NCBI GenBank assembly: GCA_025360665.1
Contig: JANYBU010000106.1
Span: forward strand, 1-23,176
Reading direction: 5' to 3'
Length of the DNA stretch: 23,176 nucleotides
Source of the DNA: Nitrospira sp.
GTDB taxonomy: Bacteria > Nitrospirota > Nitrospiria > Nitrospirales > Nitrospiraceae
Shown piece after piece: positions 1-7,801 of this stretch. The position numbers were made by a program, and so were the translations under genes. Each line of letters starts with the position of its first letter. The stretch's first letter is position 1. The notes below the pieces were generated by a model. It was not told the DNA's origin and did not search any database. It worked only from the letters and a program-made list of their open reading frames with translations.

Positions 1-3
1 GTT

Positions 4-45
4 CGTGCCCGATCCTCTCGTTTATTGTCAGGGCACGGTATTTTT
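4..45 (+). terminator. Possible rho-independent terminator of an upstream gene
   Basis: A perfect 7-bp inverted repeat (CGTGCCC at 4-10, GGGCACG at 31-37) is followed by GTATTTTTAAT. The loop is long at 20 bases, which weakens the call. It lies just before the cobalamin riboswitch, so it may end the transcript of a gene left of the window rather than belong to the riboswitch. No coding sequence is visible before it. Confidence 0.4.
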
Positions 46-74
46 AATCAGGAGGAGAGCTCAGAGAGAAATCA

Positions 75-287
75 TCAGCAACGGGGAAGATGGTGTAAAG
101 CCATCACGGTGCCGCCACTGTAAGCGGGGAGTGATCCTGCAGAAGAGCCACTGTCTTGAAGCGTGAAAAGTGAAACGTAAAACGTAAGGGAAGTAGCCAG
201 TCCTTTTACGTCTCACGTTTTACGACGCACGCTTCAGATGGGAAGGCGCAGGGGAACGACGATCCGCAAGTCAGGAAACCCAGCTGA
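75..287 (+). promoter_or_regulatory. Cobalamin (adenosylcobalamin) riboswitch
   Basis: This is the B12 sensor RNA in the leader of the BtuB-like receptor. Family landmarks appear in the expected order: ACGGGGAAGATGGTGTAAA near 81-99, GCCGCCACTGTAAGCGGGGA near 111-130, the box GCCACTG at 147-153, GGGAAGGCGC at 240-249, and the 3' core GACGATCCGCAAGTCAGGA at 257-275 followed by AACC. The closing stem P1 can be drawn as TCAGC (75-79) with GCTGA (283-287). Between GCCACTG and GGGAAGG lies an unusually long hairpin arm (158-235). The downstream genes import and use cobalamin, matching the known role of B12 riboswitches in repressing uptake when the coenzyme is plentiful. The promoter must lie upstream and was not identified. 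Confidence 0.95.
158..235 (+). repeat. Long inverted-repeat arm inside the riboswitch
   Basis: GAAGCGTG (158-165) is the exact reverse complement of CACGCTTC (228-235). Inside, CGTAAAACG (176-184) exactly complements CGTTTTACG (216-224). The ACGTTTTACG/ACGTAAAACGT wording resembles short dispersed repeats that I associate with bacterial intergenic regions, but I cannot check copy number here. It occupies a length-variable peripheral arm of the riboswitch, so it probably does not destroy the ligand core. Confidence 0.7.
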
Positions 288-304
288 CAGATGTTTCTAC
301 ACAG

Positions 305-325
305 CCCTTCGAGTCAAAGGGAGGT
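305..325 (+). promoter_or_regulatory. Shine-Dalgarno of btuB overlapped by a small hairpin
   Basis: GGAGGT (320-325) lies 4 bases before the GTG at 330 and is the only good ribosome-binding site near the start of the receptor gene. CCCTT (305-309) can pair with AAGGG (317-321), which would occupy the 5' part of that site. This fits a riboswitch acting on translation initiation. The switching partner of this hairpin was not resolved. Confidence 0.55.
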
Positions 326-329
326 TATT

Positions 330-2453
330 GTGAGATTTTGTCTGCGGAGTCTCTGCGTTTATTTTCTTGTCGGCATACTGCTTTCCACTGTCACTAGTCG
401 TGCCAACGCACAGTCCGATGATGTGATCGAGACACGAGAAGTCGTGGTGTCTAGTACCCGCTTGCCCGATGCCCCGGTCGATGCCAGAACGCTTCCGGCA
501 AAAGTGACCGTCATCACCGCAGAGGATATCCAAAAGAGTGGTGCAAAGACGGTACAAGAAGCCATACAATCGGCGACCGGCATCGTGATGTACGACGGTG
601 TCGGTAATGCCTTTCAGCAAACCATCGATCTCCGCGGCTTCAACGGACAACCGGTCCCGAATACTTCGGTGTTCGTGGACGGTCAGCGGATGAACGAACC
701 GGATTTCAACACCGTCAACTTCGACCTTATCCCGTATGAAACGATCGACCGGATCGAGATCATTCCTGGGGCCGCCGCAATCTATGGCAAGAATGCCATG
801 GGAGGGGTCATTAATATTATCACCAAGCGAGGCACAGACAAACACCAGGCAACGGGCGAGACCTTATTCGGTAGCTTCCATCGGGAACGCTACACCCTCA
901 ATGCGAGCGGGCCGATCGGAAAATTCGATTACTACACCAACTTCAGCCGGGAGACAGAATCAGGCTATCGAGACGAATCCGCAGCTCGTATCTCTAGATT
1001 TTTCGGCAAGCTGGGATATCGCCCGACTGATCACACGGATATCACCGTGTCCTATACCTATGTTAAGGATCGGCTTCAGCAGGCCGGGACGTTACCTCTC
1101 AGCCAGGCCGCGATTGACCCCAAACGGAACTTTACGCCGGGCGACTTTTTTGACTCAGAGACGAGCGTGCTGCGATTAAACGCCAGGCATGAACTGCCAT
1201 TTGGATTCTCCGTTAACGTCAACGGTTTTTACCGACGTCTTGCACAAGATCAATTCACCAGAGGGCAAAGCTCTCAAAGCAGCAATATCTTCACGACTGA
1301 ATCTCGCGGAGGAGTCTTTCAACTCAATCATGAGGCCAGCCTGTTTGGCCTCCGTAATGCGCTTGTTCTGGGGAACGAATACACCAGAAACGACTTTGGC
1401 AATCGGTCAGTTGCCTCGTTCTTTTCGTTCCCTGGATCGTTCCCGTCTTTACGATCGACAGATGAAACGATTCTCGGACTCTACGCGCAGGACACTCTGC
1501 ATCTGACGTCACAACTGATCTTGACTGCCGGAGTTCGATACGATCGCAATGATCTTGACTTCATCGATAATCTAGAAAGTACCAATAACGGCTCAAAAGC
1601 CTTTCATCGGACAACCCCTCGCGCAGGGCTGACCTATCTGGTTACGCCAAGTGCGAGCCTGTACTTCAATTACGGCCAGGGATTTCGCGTGCCGACCTAT
1701 AACGAGCTGTTCGGTTCAGGGCTTGGACCTTTTGGATCGGGAAATCCCAACCTCAGGCCTGTACGATCGAACAATTTCGAGGTAGGCGCGCGAGGGCGTA
1801 TTCAAACCTGGGGTGAAGCGAGCCTGGCACTATTCCGGGTCGATGTCCGAGATGAGATTTTTCTCGCATGCGGAGACCCCACTCTCTGCCCGGGGACGAC
1901 AAACCAGAATATTCCGGAGTCGAGGCGTCAGGGCATCGAGACGACCTTCAAGGCCAGATTGAACCAGTATTTCGACGGAGTGGTGAACTATACCTATACC
2001 CAGGCGACATTTCAGAACGATCTGGTCCTGAATCCGTATTTTGTGGGTTTCAATCCATTTCTGGAGCACGTAAAGAGGGGCGACAGTCTCCCCCTCGTTC
2101 CAAAGAATCGGTTAAGTGTGACGGGAAATTATCATCCTGCGTCTGGCTGGACTGTGTCATTGACCGGACTCTACGTGAGTACGCAGTTTCACCAAGGTGA
2201 CGAAGAGAATGCGCAATCGCGCATTCCAGGCTACTTCACGCTCAACAGCCGCATTGCGTACGAGCAACCTGTTCCCGGCGGGTATCTAGGCGGCTTTCTG
2301 ATACTCAATAATATGCTGGATCAACGCTACTATACGTCTGGTATCATGGCGCCAAATACGCTTACGGGTGGTGGCGCCGTTGAGCGTTTCGTGATGCCGG
2401 CTCCCGGCATCGCTATCTATGGTGGTTTGAGCTATCGGTTTGAGGGTTTGTAA
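330..2453 (+). CDS. btuB: TonB-dependent outer-membrane receptor, BtuB-like (cobalamin uptake)
   Basis: Outer-membrane active transporter, presumably for vitamin B12, powered from the inner membrane by TonB. I chose GTG 330 because GGAGGT precedes it by 4 bases and it gives a compact signal peptide (MRFCLRSL..., hydrophobic core, cleavage after SRANA). The ATG at 291 in the same frame has no ribosome-binding site and begins 3 bases after the riboswitch. After the signal peptide come a TonB-box-like stretch (TREVVVSSTR), a plug domain with PAKVTVITAEDIQKSG and NAMGGVINIITKRG, and a beta-barrel ending in an aromatic-rich strand (GGLSYRFEGL). The length, about 707 residues, is normal for the family. 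B12 specificity is inferred from the riboswitch and the two cobalamin genes immediately downstream. Sequence alone would also allow another siderophore-type receptor. Confidence 0.88.
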   Translation: MRFCLRSLCVYFLVGILLSTVTSRANAQSDDVIETREVVVSSTRLPDAPVDARTLPAKVTVITAEDIQKSGAKTVQEAIQSATGIVMYDGVGNAFQQTIDLRGFNGQPVPNTSVFVDGQRMNEPDFNTVNFDLIPYETIDRIEIIPGAAAIYGKNAMGGVINIITKRGTDKHQATGETLFGSFHRERYTLNASGPIGKFDYYTNFSRETESGYRDESAARISRFFGKLGYRPTDHTDITVSYTYVKDRLQQAGTLPLSQAAIDPKRNFTPGDFFDSETSVLRLNARHELPFGFSVNVNGFYRRLAQDQFTRGQSSQSSNIFTTESRGGVFQLNHEASLFGLRNALVLGNEYTRNDFGNRSVASFFSFPGSFPSLRSTDETILGLYAQDTLHLTSQLILTAGVRYDRNDLDFIDNLESTNNGSKAFHRTTPRAGLTYLVTPSASLYFNYGQGFRVPTYNELFGSGLGPFGSGNPNLRPVRSNNFEVGARGRIQTWGEASLALFRVDVRDEIFLACGDPTLCPGTTNQNIPESRRQGIETTFKARLNQYFDGVVNYTYTQATFQNDLVLNPYFVGFNPFLEHVKRGDSLPLVPKNRLSVTGNYHPASGWTVSLTGLYVSTQFHQGDEENAQSRIPGYFTLNSRIAYEQPVPGGYLGGFLILNNMLDQRYYTSGIMAPNTLTGGGAVERFVMPAPGIAIYGGLSYRFEGL

Positions 2454-2465
2454 TCCTGATCACAC

Positions 2466-4007
2466 ATGCGTTCAGGTAAAGCCGTGGGGCAAGCAAGGGC
2501 AGCAGCGATTCTCGGAACTGGCTCCGATGTGGGAAAGAGCCTCATCGTCGCCGGGCTCTGCCGGCTCTTGTCTCGCAAAGGTGCACGGGTCGCGCCATTC
2601 AAGGCGCAAAACATGGCGCTGAATTCTTTCGTCACGCTTAATGGCGGGGAGATTGGCCGAGCGCAGGCGCTGCAAGCTCAGGCCTGCGGGATCGAGCCGA
2701 CGGTGGATATGAATCCGATTCTGCTGAAGCCCGAATCTGATTCGCGGTCTCAGGTGGTCGTGAGAGGGAAGGTCTACGAGGCGTTGGATGCGTTCGCATA
2801 CTTTGAGCGGAAAGAGACGCTTTTCAACATTGTTCGAGACTGCTATGTGCGACTGGCCAGCGAGTATGAGTGCGTCGTGATCGAAGGGGCGGGGAGCGCT
2901 GCAGAAATTAATCTTCGCGATCGAGACATGGTGAACTGGCCTGTTGTCGAGTTGGCCGATGCATCAGTTGTTTTGGTGGCGGATATTGATCGGGGAGGGG
3001 TTTTCGCGCAGATCATTGGGACGCTCGACTTGTTAGCGCCGCATGAACGACAGCGCGTGTGCGGTGTGATCGTGAATAAGTTCCGCGGAGATCGTCGGCT
3101 TTTTGAAGATGGTGTCCGTATACTTGAGACGCGTACCGGTCTTCCGGTCCTGGGAGTCGTTCCATTTCTTCGAGACCTTCGGTTGGATCAAGAGGATAGC
3201 CTCGATCTGGCTCGTTCCCGGTCGGTTCAGTTCAAGCCCGATCTCACAAACGTAGCCGTGGTTCTGCTGCCTCGTATGAGCAACTTCACGGATTTCAATG
3301 CATTGGCAGCTGAGAAGGATGTGGCGCTTCGGTTTGCCGCTTCACCGGACGATCTCCGAGGAGCTGACGTGGTGATTCTTCCTGGGAGTAAGAATACGCT
3401 CGAAGACCTCGATTATCTTGTGACATCAGGATTCCCGTCTGCCGTGGAATCGCATGTGCATAGAGGGGGCGAGCTGGTTGGAATCTGCGGCGGGTACCAG
3501 ATGCTTGGCCAAGAGATCGCCGATCCCAAGGGATTGGAGCGGGGAGGAAGGTCAATAGGATTGAGGTTCCTCGATGTGACGACGGAGCTTGATGCGCCAA
3601 AGATCTGCCGACAAGTTCGTGCCACGTCGCTGCTTCATGGCGTGGAACCGCACGCGCCAGTTCGTGGCTATGAAATCCACATGGGGCGCACCAGTCGTGG
3701 AGCTGCCCACCCGTGTTTTCAAATTGAAACATCTAAAATATGGGAAGGCAACGCGAGAGGTGATGAAGGCGCTGCAAGTGAGAATGGCCGTGTCTGGGGT
3801 ACCAGCATTCATGGTTTGTTCGATCAAGCTGGGTTCCGCAGGGGTTGGTTGAACCGCGCACGTGACCGGAAGGGGCTGCCGCCTATTTCGTCTCTCAAGT
3901 CTGAACTCGTTGCGACGCAACTGCGCGCTGAACTGGATCGCTGGGCTAACCACCTAGAGCAGTATGTGAATATGGGAGTGATCTATTCTGTATTTGAAGA
4001 GCGATGA
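2466..4007 (+). CDS. cobQ: Cobyric acid synthase CobQ/CbiP (glutamine-hydrolysing)
   Basis: Cytoplasmic enzyme that amidates the b, d, e and g carboxyls of adenosylcobyrinic acid a,c-diamide, using glutamine and ATP, to give adenosylcobyric acid. The 513 residues are full length for the family. The N-terminal ATP-binding domain carries the P-loop GTGSDVGKS (residues 17-25), followed by KAQNMALNS (46-54) and the DIDRGGVF motif (173-180). The C-terminal type-1 glutamine amidotransferase domain has the nucleophile Cys341 in GICGGYQMLG and the catalytic His449 in SIHGLF. It starts 12 bases after the receptor gene with no strong ribosome site, so it is probably translated by coupling. The riboswitch upstream would control it together with the receptor. 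Confidence 0.95.
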   Translation: MRSGKAVGQARAAAILGTGSDVGKSLIVAGLCRLLSRKGARVAPFKAQNMALNSFVTLNGGEIGRAQALQAQACGIEPTVDMNPILLKPESDSRSQVVVRGKVYEALDAFAYFERKETLFNIVRDCYVRLASEYECVVIEGAGSAAEINLRDRDMVNWPVVELADASVVLVADIDRGGVFAQIIGTLDLLAPHERQRVCGVIVNKFRGDRRLFEDGVRILETRTGLPVLGVVPFLRDLRLDQEDSLDLARSRSVQFKPDLTNVAVVLLPRMSNFTDFNALAAEKDVALRFAASPDDLRGADVVILPGSKNTLEDLDYLVTSGFPSAVESHVHRGGELVGICGGYQMLGQEIADPKGLERGGRSIGLRFLDVTTELDAPKICRQVRATSLLHGVEPHAPVRGYEIHMGRTSRGAAHPCFQIETSKIWEGNARGDEGAASENGRVWGTSIHGLFDQAGFRRGWLNRARDRKGLPPISSLKSELVATQLRAELDRWANHLEQYVNMGVIYSVFEER

Positions 4008-4021
4008 AGAAGGGAGTCGGT

Positions 4022-4612
4022 ATGCGTATTACGAAGGTTTACACGAAGACTGGTGACAAGGGGAAAACACGGTTGGCCGGTGGCCAGCAGGTCTGGAAGG
4101 ACAGCGTGCGGGTGGAGGCCTATGGGGACGTGGACGAACTGAACTCGACGATCGGGGTCGTCAGGGCGTTTAATGCGGAGTTGGTCGGGATTCATCCGTC
4201 TGCCGATCGGTTAGAAGAGGAACTGCGCTGGATGCAAAACAAGCTGTTCGATGTGGGTGGGCTGCTGGCCACAGCGCCCGGGCAGACGTTCAAGAATATG
4301 CCGACGGTCGCAGCACGGGACGTGACTCGCCTGGAAAAACTCATGGATAGCTGTCAGAAAGACTTGCCGCCGTTGAAGGAATTTATTCTCCCAGGGGGCG
4401 GGAAGATTTCCAGCTTGTTACACCAGGCCAGAACAATCTGTCGACGGGCTGAACGTCTCTGTGTGCGATTGGGGAGGGAAGAGCGTCTGGATCCGGCGCT
4501 CGTGCGGTTCCTGAATCGCCTCAGCGACGCTTTGTTTGTCTTGGCCCGTTGGATGGCCAAGCAGCAACGTGAGCCGGAGTTTTTGTGGGAACGGGACCCG
4601 AAGGGCACCTGA
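4022..4612 (+). CDS. pduO: PduO-type ATP:cob(I)alamin adenosyltransferase
   Basis: Transfers the adenosyl group of ATP to cob(I)alamin or corrinoid precursors, giving the coenzyme form that the riboswitch senses. I place the start at ATG 4022 because AGGGAG (4011-4016) is well spaced before it and the product then begins MRITKVYTKTGDKGKTRL, the usual N-terminus with the ATP-binding loop. An in-frame ATG at 4004 would overlap the cobQ stop as ATGA and cannot be excluded. Other family signatures are FILPGGGKISSLLHQART and ICRRAERLCVRLGREE, plus the helix LNRLSDALFVLARW. The length of 196 residues is typical. It is the last gene of the riboswitch-controlled operon. Confidence 0.93.
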   Translation: MRITKVYTKTGDKGKTRLAGGQQVWKDSVRVEAYGDVDELNSTIGVVRAFNAELVGIHPSADRLEEELRWMQNKLFDVGGLLATAPGQTFKNMPTVAARDVTRLEKLMDSCQKDLPPLKEFILPGGGKISSLLHQARTICRRAERLCVRLGREERLDPALVRFLNRLSDALFVLARWMAKQQREPEFLWERDPKGT

Positions 4613-4679
4613 GCGTCTCCTTCGAATCCCGTCTTCTTAATAGGATAGTTGAAAGTCCGCCAACCTGTTTTGTTCATGT

Positions 4680-4733
4680 GGTCTGTTCGGTGTGTTTGGA
4701 TGCATGAGACTAACCAGATGGACCAGACAGACC
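4680..4733. repeat. Imperfect inverted repeat in the 4613-4849 intergenic region
   Basis: GGTCTGTTCGGTGTGTTTGG (4680-4699) and CCAGATGGACCAGACAGACC (4714-4733) are complementary at about 14 of 20 positions, with a 14-base loop. It lies between the convergent ends of pduO and the - strand sensor gene, so it could help end transcription, but it has no T-tract. The rest of this 237-base gap shows nothing I recognise. Confidence 0.4.
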
Positions 4734-4849
4734 GGGCTTATCCTAGACGCGTAGTTCTCCTCGTTGATCGCCTTGCATTGAATGTGCTGATTCCGCTATC
4801 TGTTTTATCGCGATGCGTCTCCTTCACCGCCGCACCGAAGGCTTGACTT

Positions 4850-5938
4850 CTAGGCGGCAGCCTTCATTTTACTGTCGCCTCGTAGAGTTTTTTGCAGTCG
4901 GTTGATCGCTCCCGCCAGCTGACCAATTTCATCGTGCCGGTCGATGTCAGCGGGGGTGCCCAAATCTCCCTTATTTATACGATCCGTCACCTCTGTAAGC
5001 TCGGCGAGCGGTTTGCTGATGCTGCGTCCAATTGAAGCGATGAACAGTAGCGTGATTAAAATGCTGATTCCGGCGATAAGCAGAGAAAATGCCCGGCGTT
5101 GATTGAATCTGCCGACGCGGTTTGCGAGCAGGTCGTCAAGGACTCCTACCGAGGCGTCGTACAACGCATAATTGGAATCAAGCGTTTTCAATCCGTTCGC
5201 GGTCACAGATTTCAGATCGACTTTTGCGAAATCGCTTGGCCCCGCGTCCAAGACCTGGCGCCGGAGCATATCGTCGAAGGCCTTCACCGCCTCGATGTGC
5301 GTACGGATGGGAGCAGGGAGCTTTCCGCGCAAGGAGGGATTCTCGTTCAGGGCTGTTTGCAGTCCATTATTAATCGTCTCCAATGCCGGCTCGATTCTCG
5401 CCAGGATGAAGGAGATAAGTTGTTTCTTGGATTCACTGTTCTCGCGAGTGAGGATTAGTTCGATGGAGTGCGCGGTGGCCTGTTCGATCATTTGCCCTAG
5501 CTCGGGTAATTTCGTAATGACGGTGTCCATTGCGTAGTAACTATCGGGATCAGGGTCCAAGCTGAGATTCGAGGTGTTTCCGGCCTGGATGATGAGCGGA
5601 AGGATTGACTTGCCGACGATGTCGTCGGACATCAAATTGATGTTTTCAGGTTTGCTGGAGCTGGAATTGCGAAGAATCAAGGATTTTGTTGAGGCCCATT
5701 TCTCCGTCAATCCAGCAAGGCCGTGGGTCGTTTTTAATTCTTTTCCGTAACGAGCATCCACTTCTTGGATCGATCGTAAATCCTCCACAATCTGATTCTC
5801 CAGTGCAGCGGCTTCAGCCGCTCCGCTGAGAAATGCGACCTGATGCTTCTGCATGTCATGGAGCAGTTGGCGAACCGGCTTGATGTATCCGACACCCTGT
5901 AATACGAGTTTGCGTCCGATTTTCAGGTTCTGAAACAT
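4850..5938 (-). CDS. HAMP-terminated chemoreceptor-like sensor lacking its first membrane helix
   Basis: 362 residues, with a strong ribosome site (AGGAGGTG) just before the ATG. The N-terminus MFQNLKIGRKLVL is the usual cytoplasmic start of a transmembrane receptor. It runs directly into QGVGYIKPVRQLL, sequence that in relatives follows the first membrane helix, so TM1 appears to be missing in frame. A helical sensor domain follows (about 15-280), including DPDPDSYYAMD near 128-138. One membrane helix (about 284-303) and a HAMP domain (about 303-352, RSISKPLAEL...DEIGQLAGAINRL) come next. The protein then stops, with no methyl-accepting, kinase or cyclase output domain. It could be a decaying receptor, or a sensor that acts by assembling with full-length receptors. 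The TM1 loss is inferred from family knowledge, not from an alignment. Confidence 0.8.
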   Translation of the reverse strand: MFQNLKIGRKLVLQGVGYIKPVRQLLHDMQKHQVAFLSGAAEAAALENQIVEDLRSIQEVDARYGKELKTTHGLAGLTEKWASTKSLILRNSSSSKPENINLMSDDIVGKSILPLIIQAGNTSNLSLDPDPDSYYAMDTVITKLPELGQMIEQATAHSIELILTRENSESKKQLISFILARIEPALETINNGLQTALNENPSLRGKLPAPIRTHIEAVKAFDDMLRRQVLDAGPSDFAKVDLKSVTANGLKTLDSNYALYDASVGVLDDLLANRVGRFNQRRAFSLLIAGISILITLLFIASIGRSISKPLAELTEVTDRINKGDLGTPADIDRHDEIGQLAGAINRLQKTLRGDSKMKAAA

Positions 5939-6633
5939 GGCGGCACCTCCTGGTGAATGCTGATTCCTTGTAAGTTTTTCCAGTCGGTCATTATGCCGCC
6001 ATCACTGAGAGCAGTCCTTCGTTTCTCCATGGTCATTCGGATGTTGCCCAAGATCCTCATAGTGGCCAATACATAAGCGCTATTCAGGTTTAGCAGAGGT
6101 TGAGGTTTTGTAAGGGAATGGGGTGGGCTGTCAGGACAAGAAATCCCCTGTCACCATGCGGGAAATGCGAATTGGCTCAAGCGCCCGATCGTGTCCCGAT
6201 CGTGTGTAGATGGATTCGTCGTTGAAGATGAACCTTCGGAAGATGTCAAAATGCGGCTGCGATGCACAACTGTGCACAAACGCGAAGAAGAGGAACAGGT
6301 TTATGACTATCGATAGCGTTTACGCCTGTTGTTGTTGATTTAATAGCATTTGTGTACATGCACGACTGGATCGGAAATCGGTCGTCCTTTCAAGTTCTTG
6401 TGTCGGCACGTATGTTGCTGCAGTCCAGCCAGGGCATTGTGGCCGTGGTTGATGATGACTCTTTCATGAAAAGCCAATGATCCAATGACGGCGTGAGATT
6501 CGAGAGATGTCAAAACTGTCGATTCTCTTGCCAATGGCGAATGACCGGCTACACTCAAGTTCGAGTGACGATATTTTAATCCGAGAGAAACAACTAGCGG
6601 CAATATGCTGACCCGACGCAAGAAGAAAGGCCT
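5939..6633. other. Divergent intergenic region with operator-like repeats
   Basis: This 695-base gap between the - strand sensor gene and the chemosensory cluster must hold promoters in both directions, but I found no convincing -35/-10 pair. It contains a perfect tandem 11-bp repeat CCCGATCGTGT at 6184-6194 and 6195-6205, and a 14-base palindromic site TGCACA-AC-TGTGCA at 6263-6276. Both are candidate regulator sites. The long - strand reading frame covering 6340-7266 is not credible because it lies antisense to the DUF3365 gene. Confidence 0.5.
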
Positions 6634-7368
6634 ATGCGCAGACAGGTTCTCATGATGATGGCGGTGGGGATGACGACGATCTCGTTGGCGTGGAGTACGC
6701 CGGCGAGAGCCGCGAACGAGGCCGAAGTGGTGGCGGGACACTTGATCGAATTGGTGAAGATCGGCAGCATGGTGGTATCGGAGCATCAAGCCACCATTAA
6801 TGACGCTACGAAAGCTGAGAAGGGCTTTACAGCCGATTTCGTGGTCGATCAAATCATGGAGCGGTTCAAGAGACAGACCGAGATCGATCTCCGCATTCCC
6901 AATGTGGTGCCCCAAGCCAATTACTATCTCGCCTTGGTAGAAGCGGAGAGAGACGTGGTCGACGAGGCGCAGCCGATCATCAATAGACAGGGAGTCGGCT
7001 TTAAGGGTTTCCTTCATGCCGTGTTTGCCCGCCGCGTCGGAGAACATTTCTATAAAAAGAGCGGTGTTCGTATGAAGCTGACCGGGGTCAATTATCGCAA
7101 TCCGAACAACAAGCCGGACGATTTCGAGGAGGAAGTCCTTCGAATGTTCAGCGATCCGCGCCATCCTAAGGGCCAGAGTTATGTTCGCAACACGGTATTC
7201 GATGGAAGACCTGTGCTGCGTGTGATTGACCCCGAATATGCAGCTGCCTCCTGCTTGAGCTGCCACGGTGCGCCTAAGGGAGAGCGGGACATCACGGGCA
7301 TAAAGAAGGAAGGATGGAAGGAAGGGGATTTAGCCGGGGCGGTCAGCCTGGTCCTTCCGTTGAAGTAG
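6634..7368 (+). CDS. Periplasmic DUF3365 (Tll0287-like) protein with c-type heme motif
   Basis: The 244-residue product begins with a signal peptide (MRRQVLMMMAVGMTTISLAW, cleavage after TPARA), so it should be periplasmic. The body matches my recognition of the DUF3365/Tll0287-like domain, a PAS-like fold. Supporting signs are FARRVGEHFYKKSG, YRNPNNKPDDFEEE and a C-terminal CLSCHG, where residues 207-211 form a CxxCH heme-c attachment motif. Relatives are thought to act as heme-based redox or gas sensors. The ribosome site AGAAAGG lies 3 bases before the ATG. It is the first gene of the chemosensory cluster and has no membrane anchor or output domain of its own, so I infer it passes its signal to a membrane receptor such as the PilJ-like protein downstream. 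The ligand is unknown. Confidence 0.82.
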   Translation: MRRQVLMMMAVGMTTISLAWSTPARAANEAEVVAGHLIELVKIGSMVVSEHQATINDATKAEKGFTADFVVDQIMERFKRQTEIDLRIPNVVPQANYYLALVEAERDVVDEAQPIINRQGVGFKGFLHAVFARRVGEHFYKKSGVRMKLTGVNYRNPNNKPDDFEEEVLRMFSDPRHPKGQSYVRNTVFDGRPVLRVIDPEYAAASCLSCHGAPKGERDITGIKKEGWKEGDLAGAVSLVLPLK

Positions 7369-7433
7369 TAAGAAGGGGCGATTGCAATGACCACCTGCGA
7401 ACTAGCACAGATCGAACCATAAGGAGATTCTCA

Positions 7434-7796
7434 ATGAGCAAGATCGTCGTCGTGGATGATTCCTATGCCGAGCTTCAGCTGATCGAAGGCTGTCTGAAAG
7501 GTGCGAACCATATCGTCGTATCCTATCCGAGCAGCGACGAGCTGGAAGACAAGGTGGCCATCGTGAAACCGGATTTGATCGTGTTGGACGTGGTCATGCC
7601 TGGCCGTAACGGCTTTCAGACCTGCCGCGACCTCAAGAACGATGTCCGTTGCAAGGACATCCCTATCATTCTCTGCACATCCAAGGGCAACGAGAGCGAT
7701 AAGTTCTGGGGGCAGCAGCAAGGGGCGAACGGCTATATCGTCAAGCCATTTAAGGCTGAAGACCTGTTGGCCGCCGTCAAGAGGGCGACGGGCTAA
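7434..7796 (+). CDS. Single-domain response regulator, PilG/PilH-like CheY
   Basis: The 120-residue receiver domain stands alone. The start at ATG 7434 follows AAGGAG (7421-7426). An upstream in-frame ATG near 7314 lies inside the DUF3365 gene and is not used. Receiver residues are complete: acidic pocket Asp8 and Asp9, phospho-acceptor Asp52 (LDVVMPG), switch Thr82, and Lys104 (IVKPF). The segment FWGQQQGANGYIVKPF is characteristic of the PilG/PilH group of the twitching-motility (Chp) chemosensory systems. It should be phosphorylated by the CheA-like kinase encoded further on and act by protein contact or as a phosphate sink. The next gene follows after only 5 bases, so the two are co-translated. 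Confidence 0.93.
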   Translation: MSKIVVVDDSYAELQLIEGCLKGANHIVVSYPSSDELEDKVAIVKPDLIVLDVVMPGRNGFQTCRDLKNDVRCKDIPIILCTSKGNESDKFWGQQQGANGYIVKPFKAEDLLAAVKRATG

Positions 7797-7801
7797 CCCT
7801 G

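Noticed and set aside
6340..7266. Long - strand open frame of 308 codons
   Set aside because: It is antisense to the DUF3365 gene, which has a signal peptide, family motifs and a ribosome site. The - strand product is His/Arg-rich and resembles no family.
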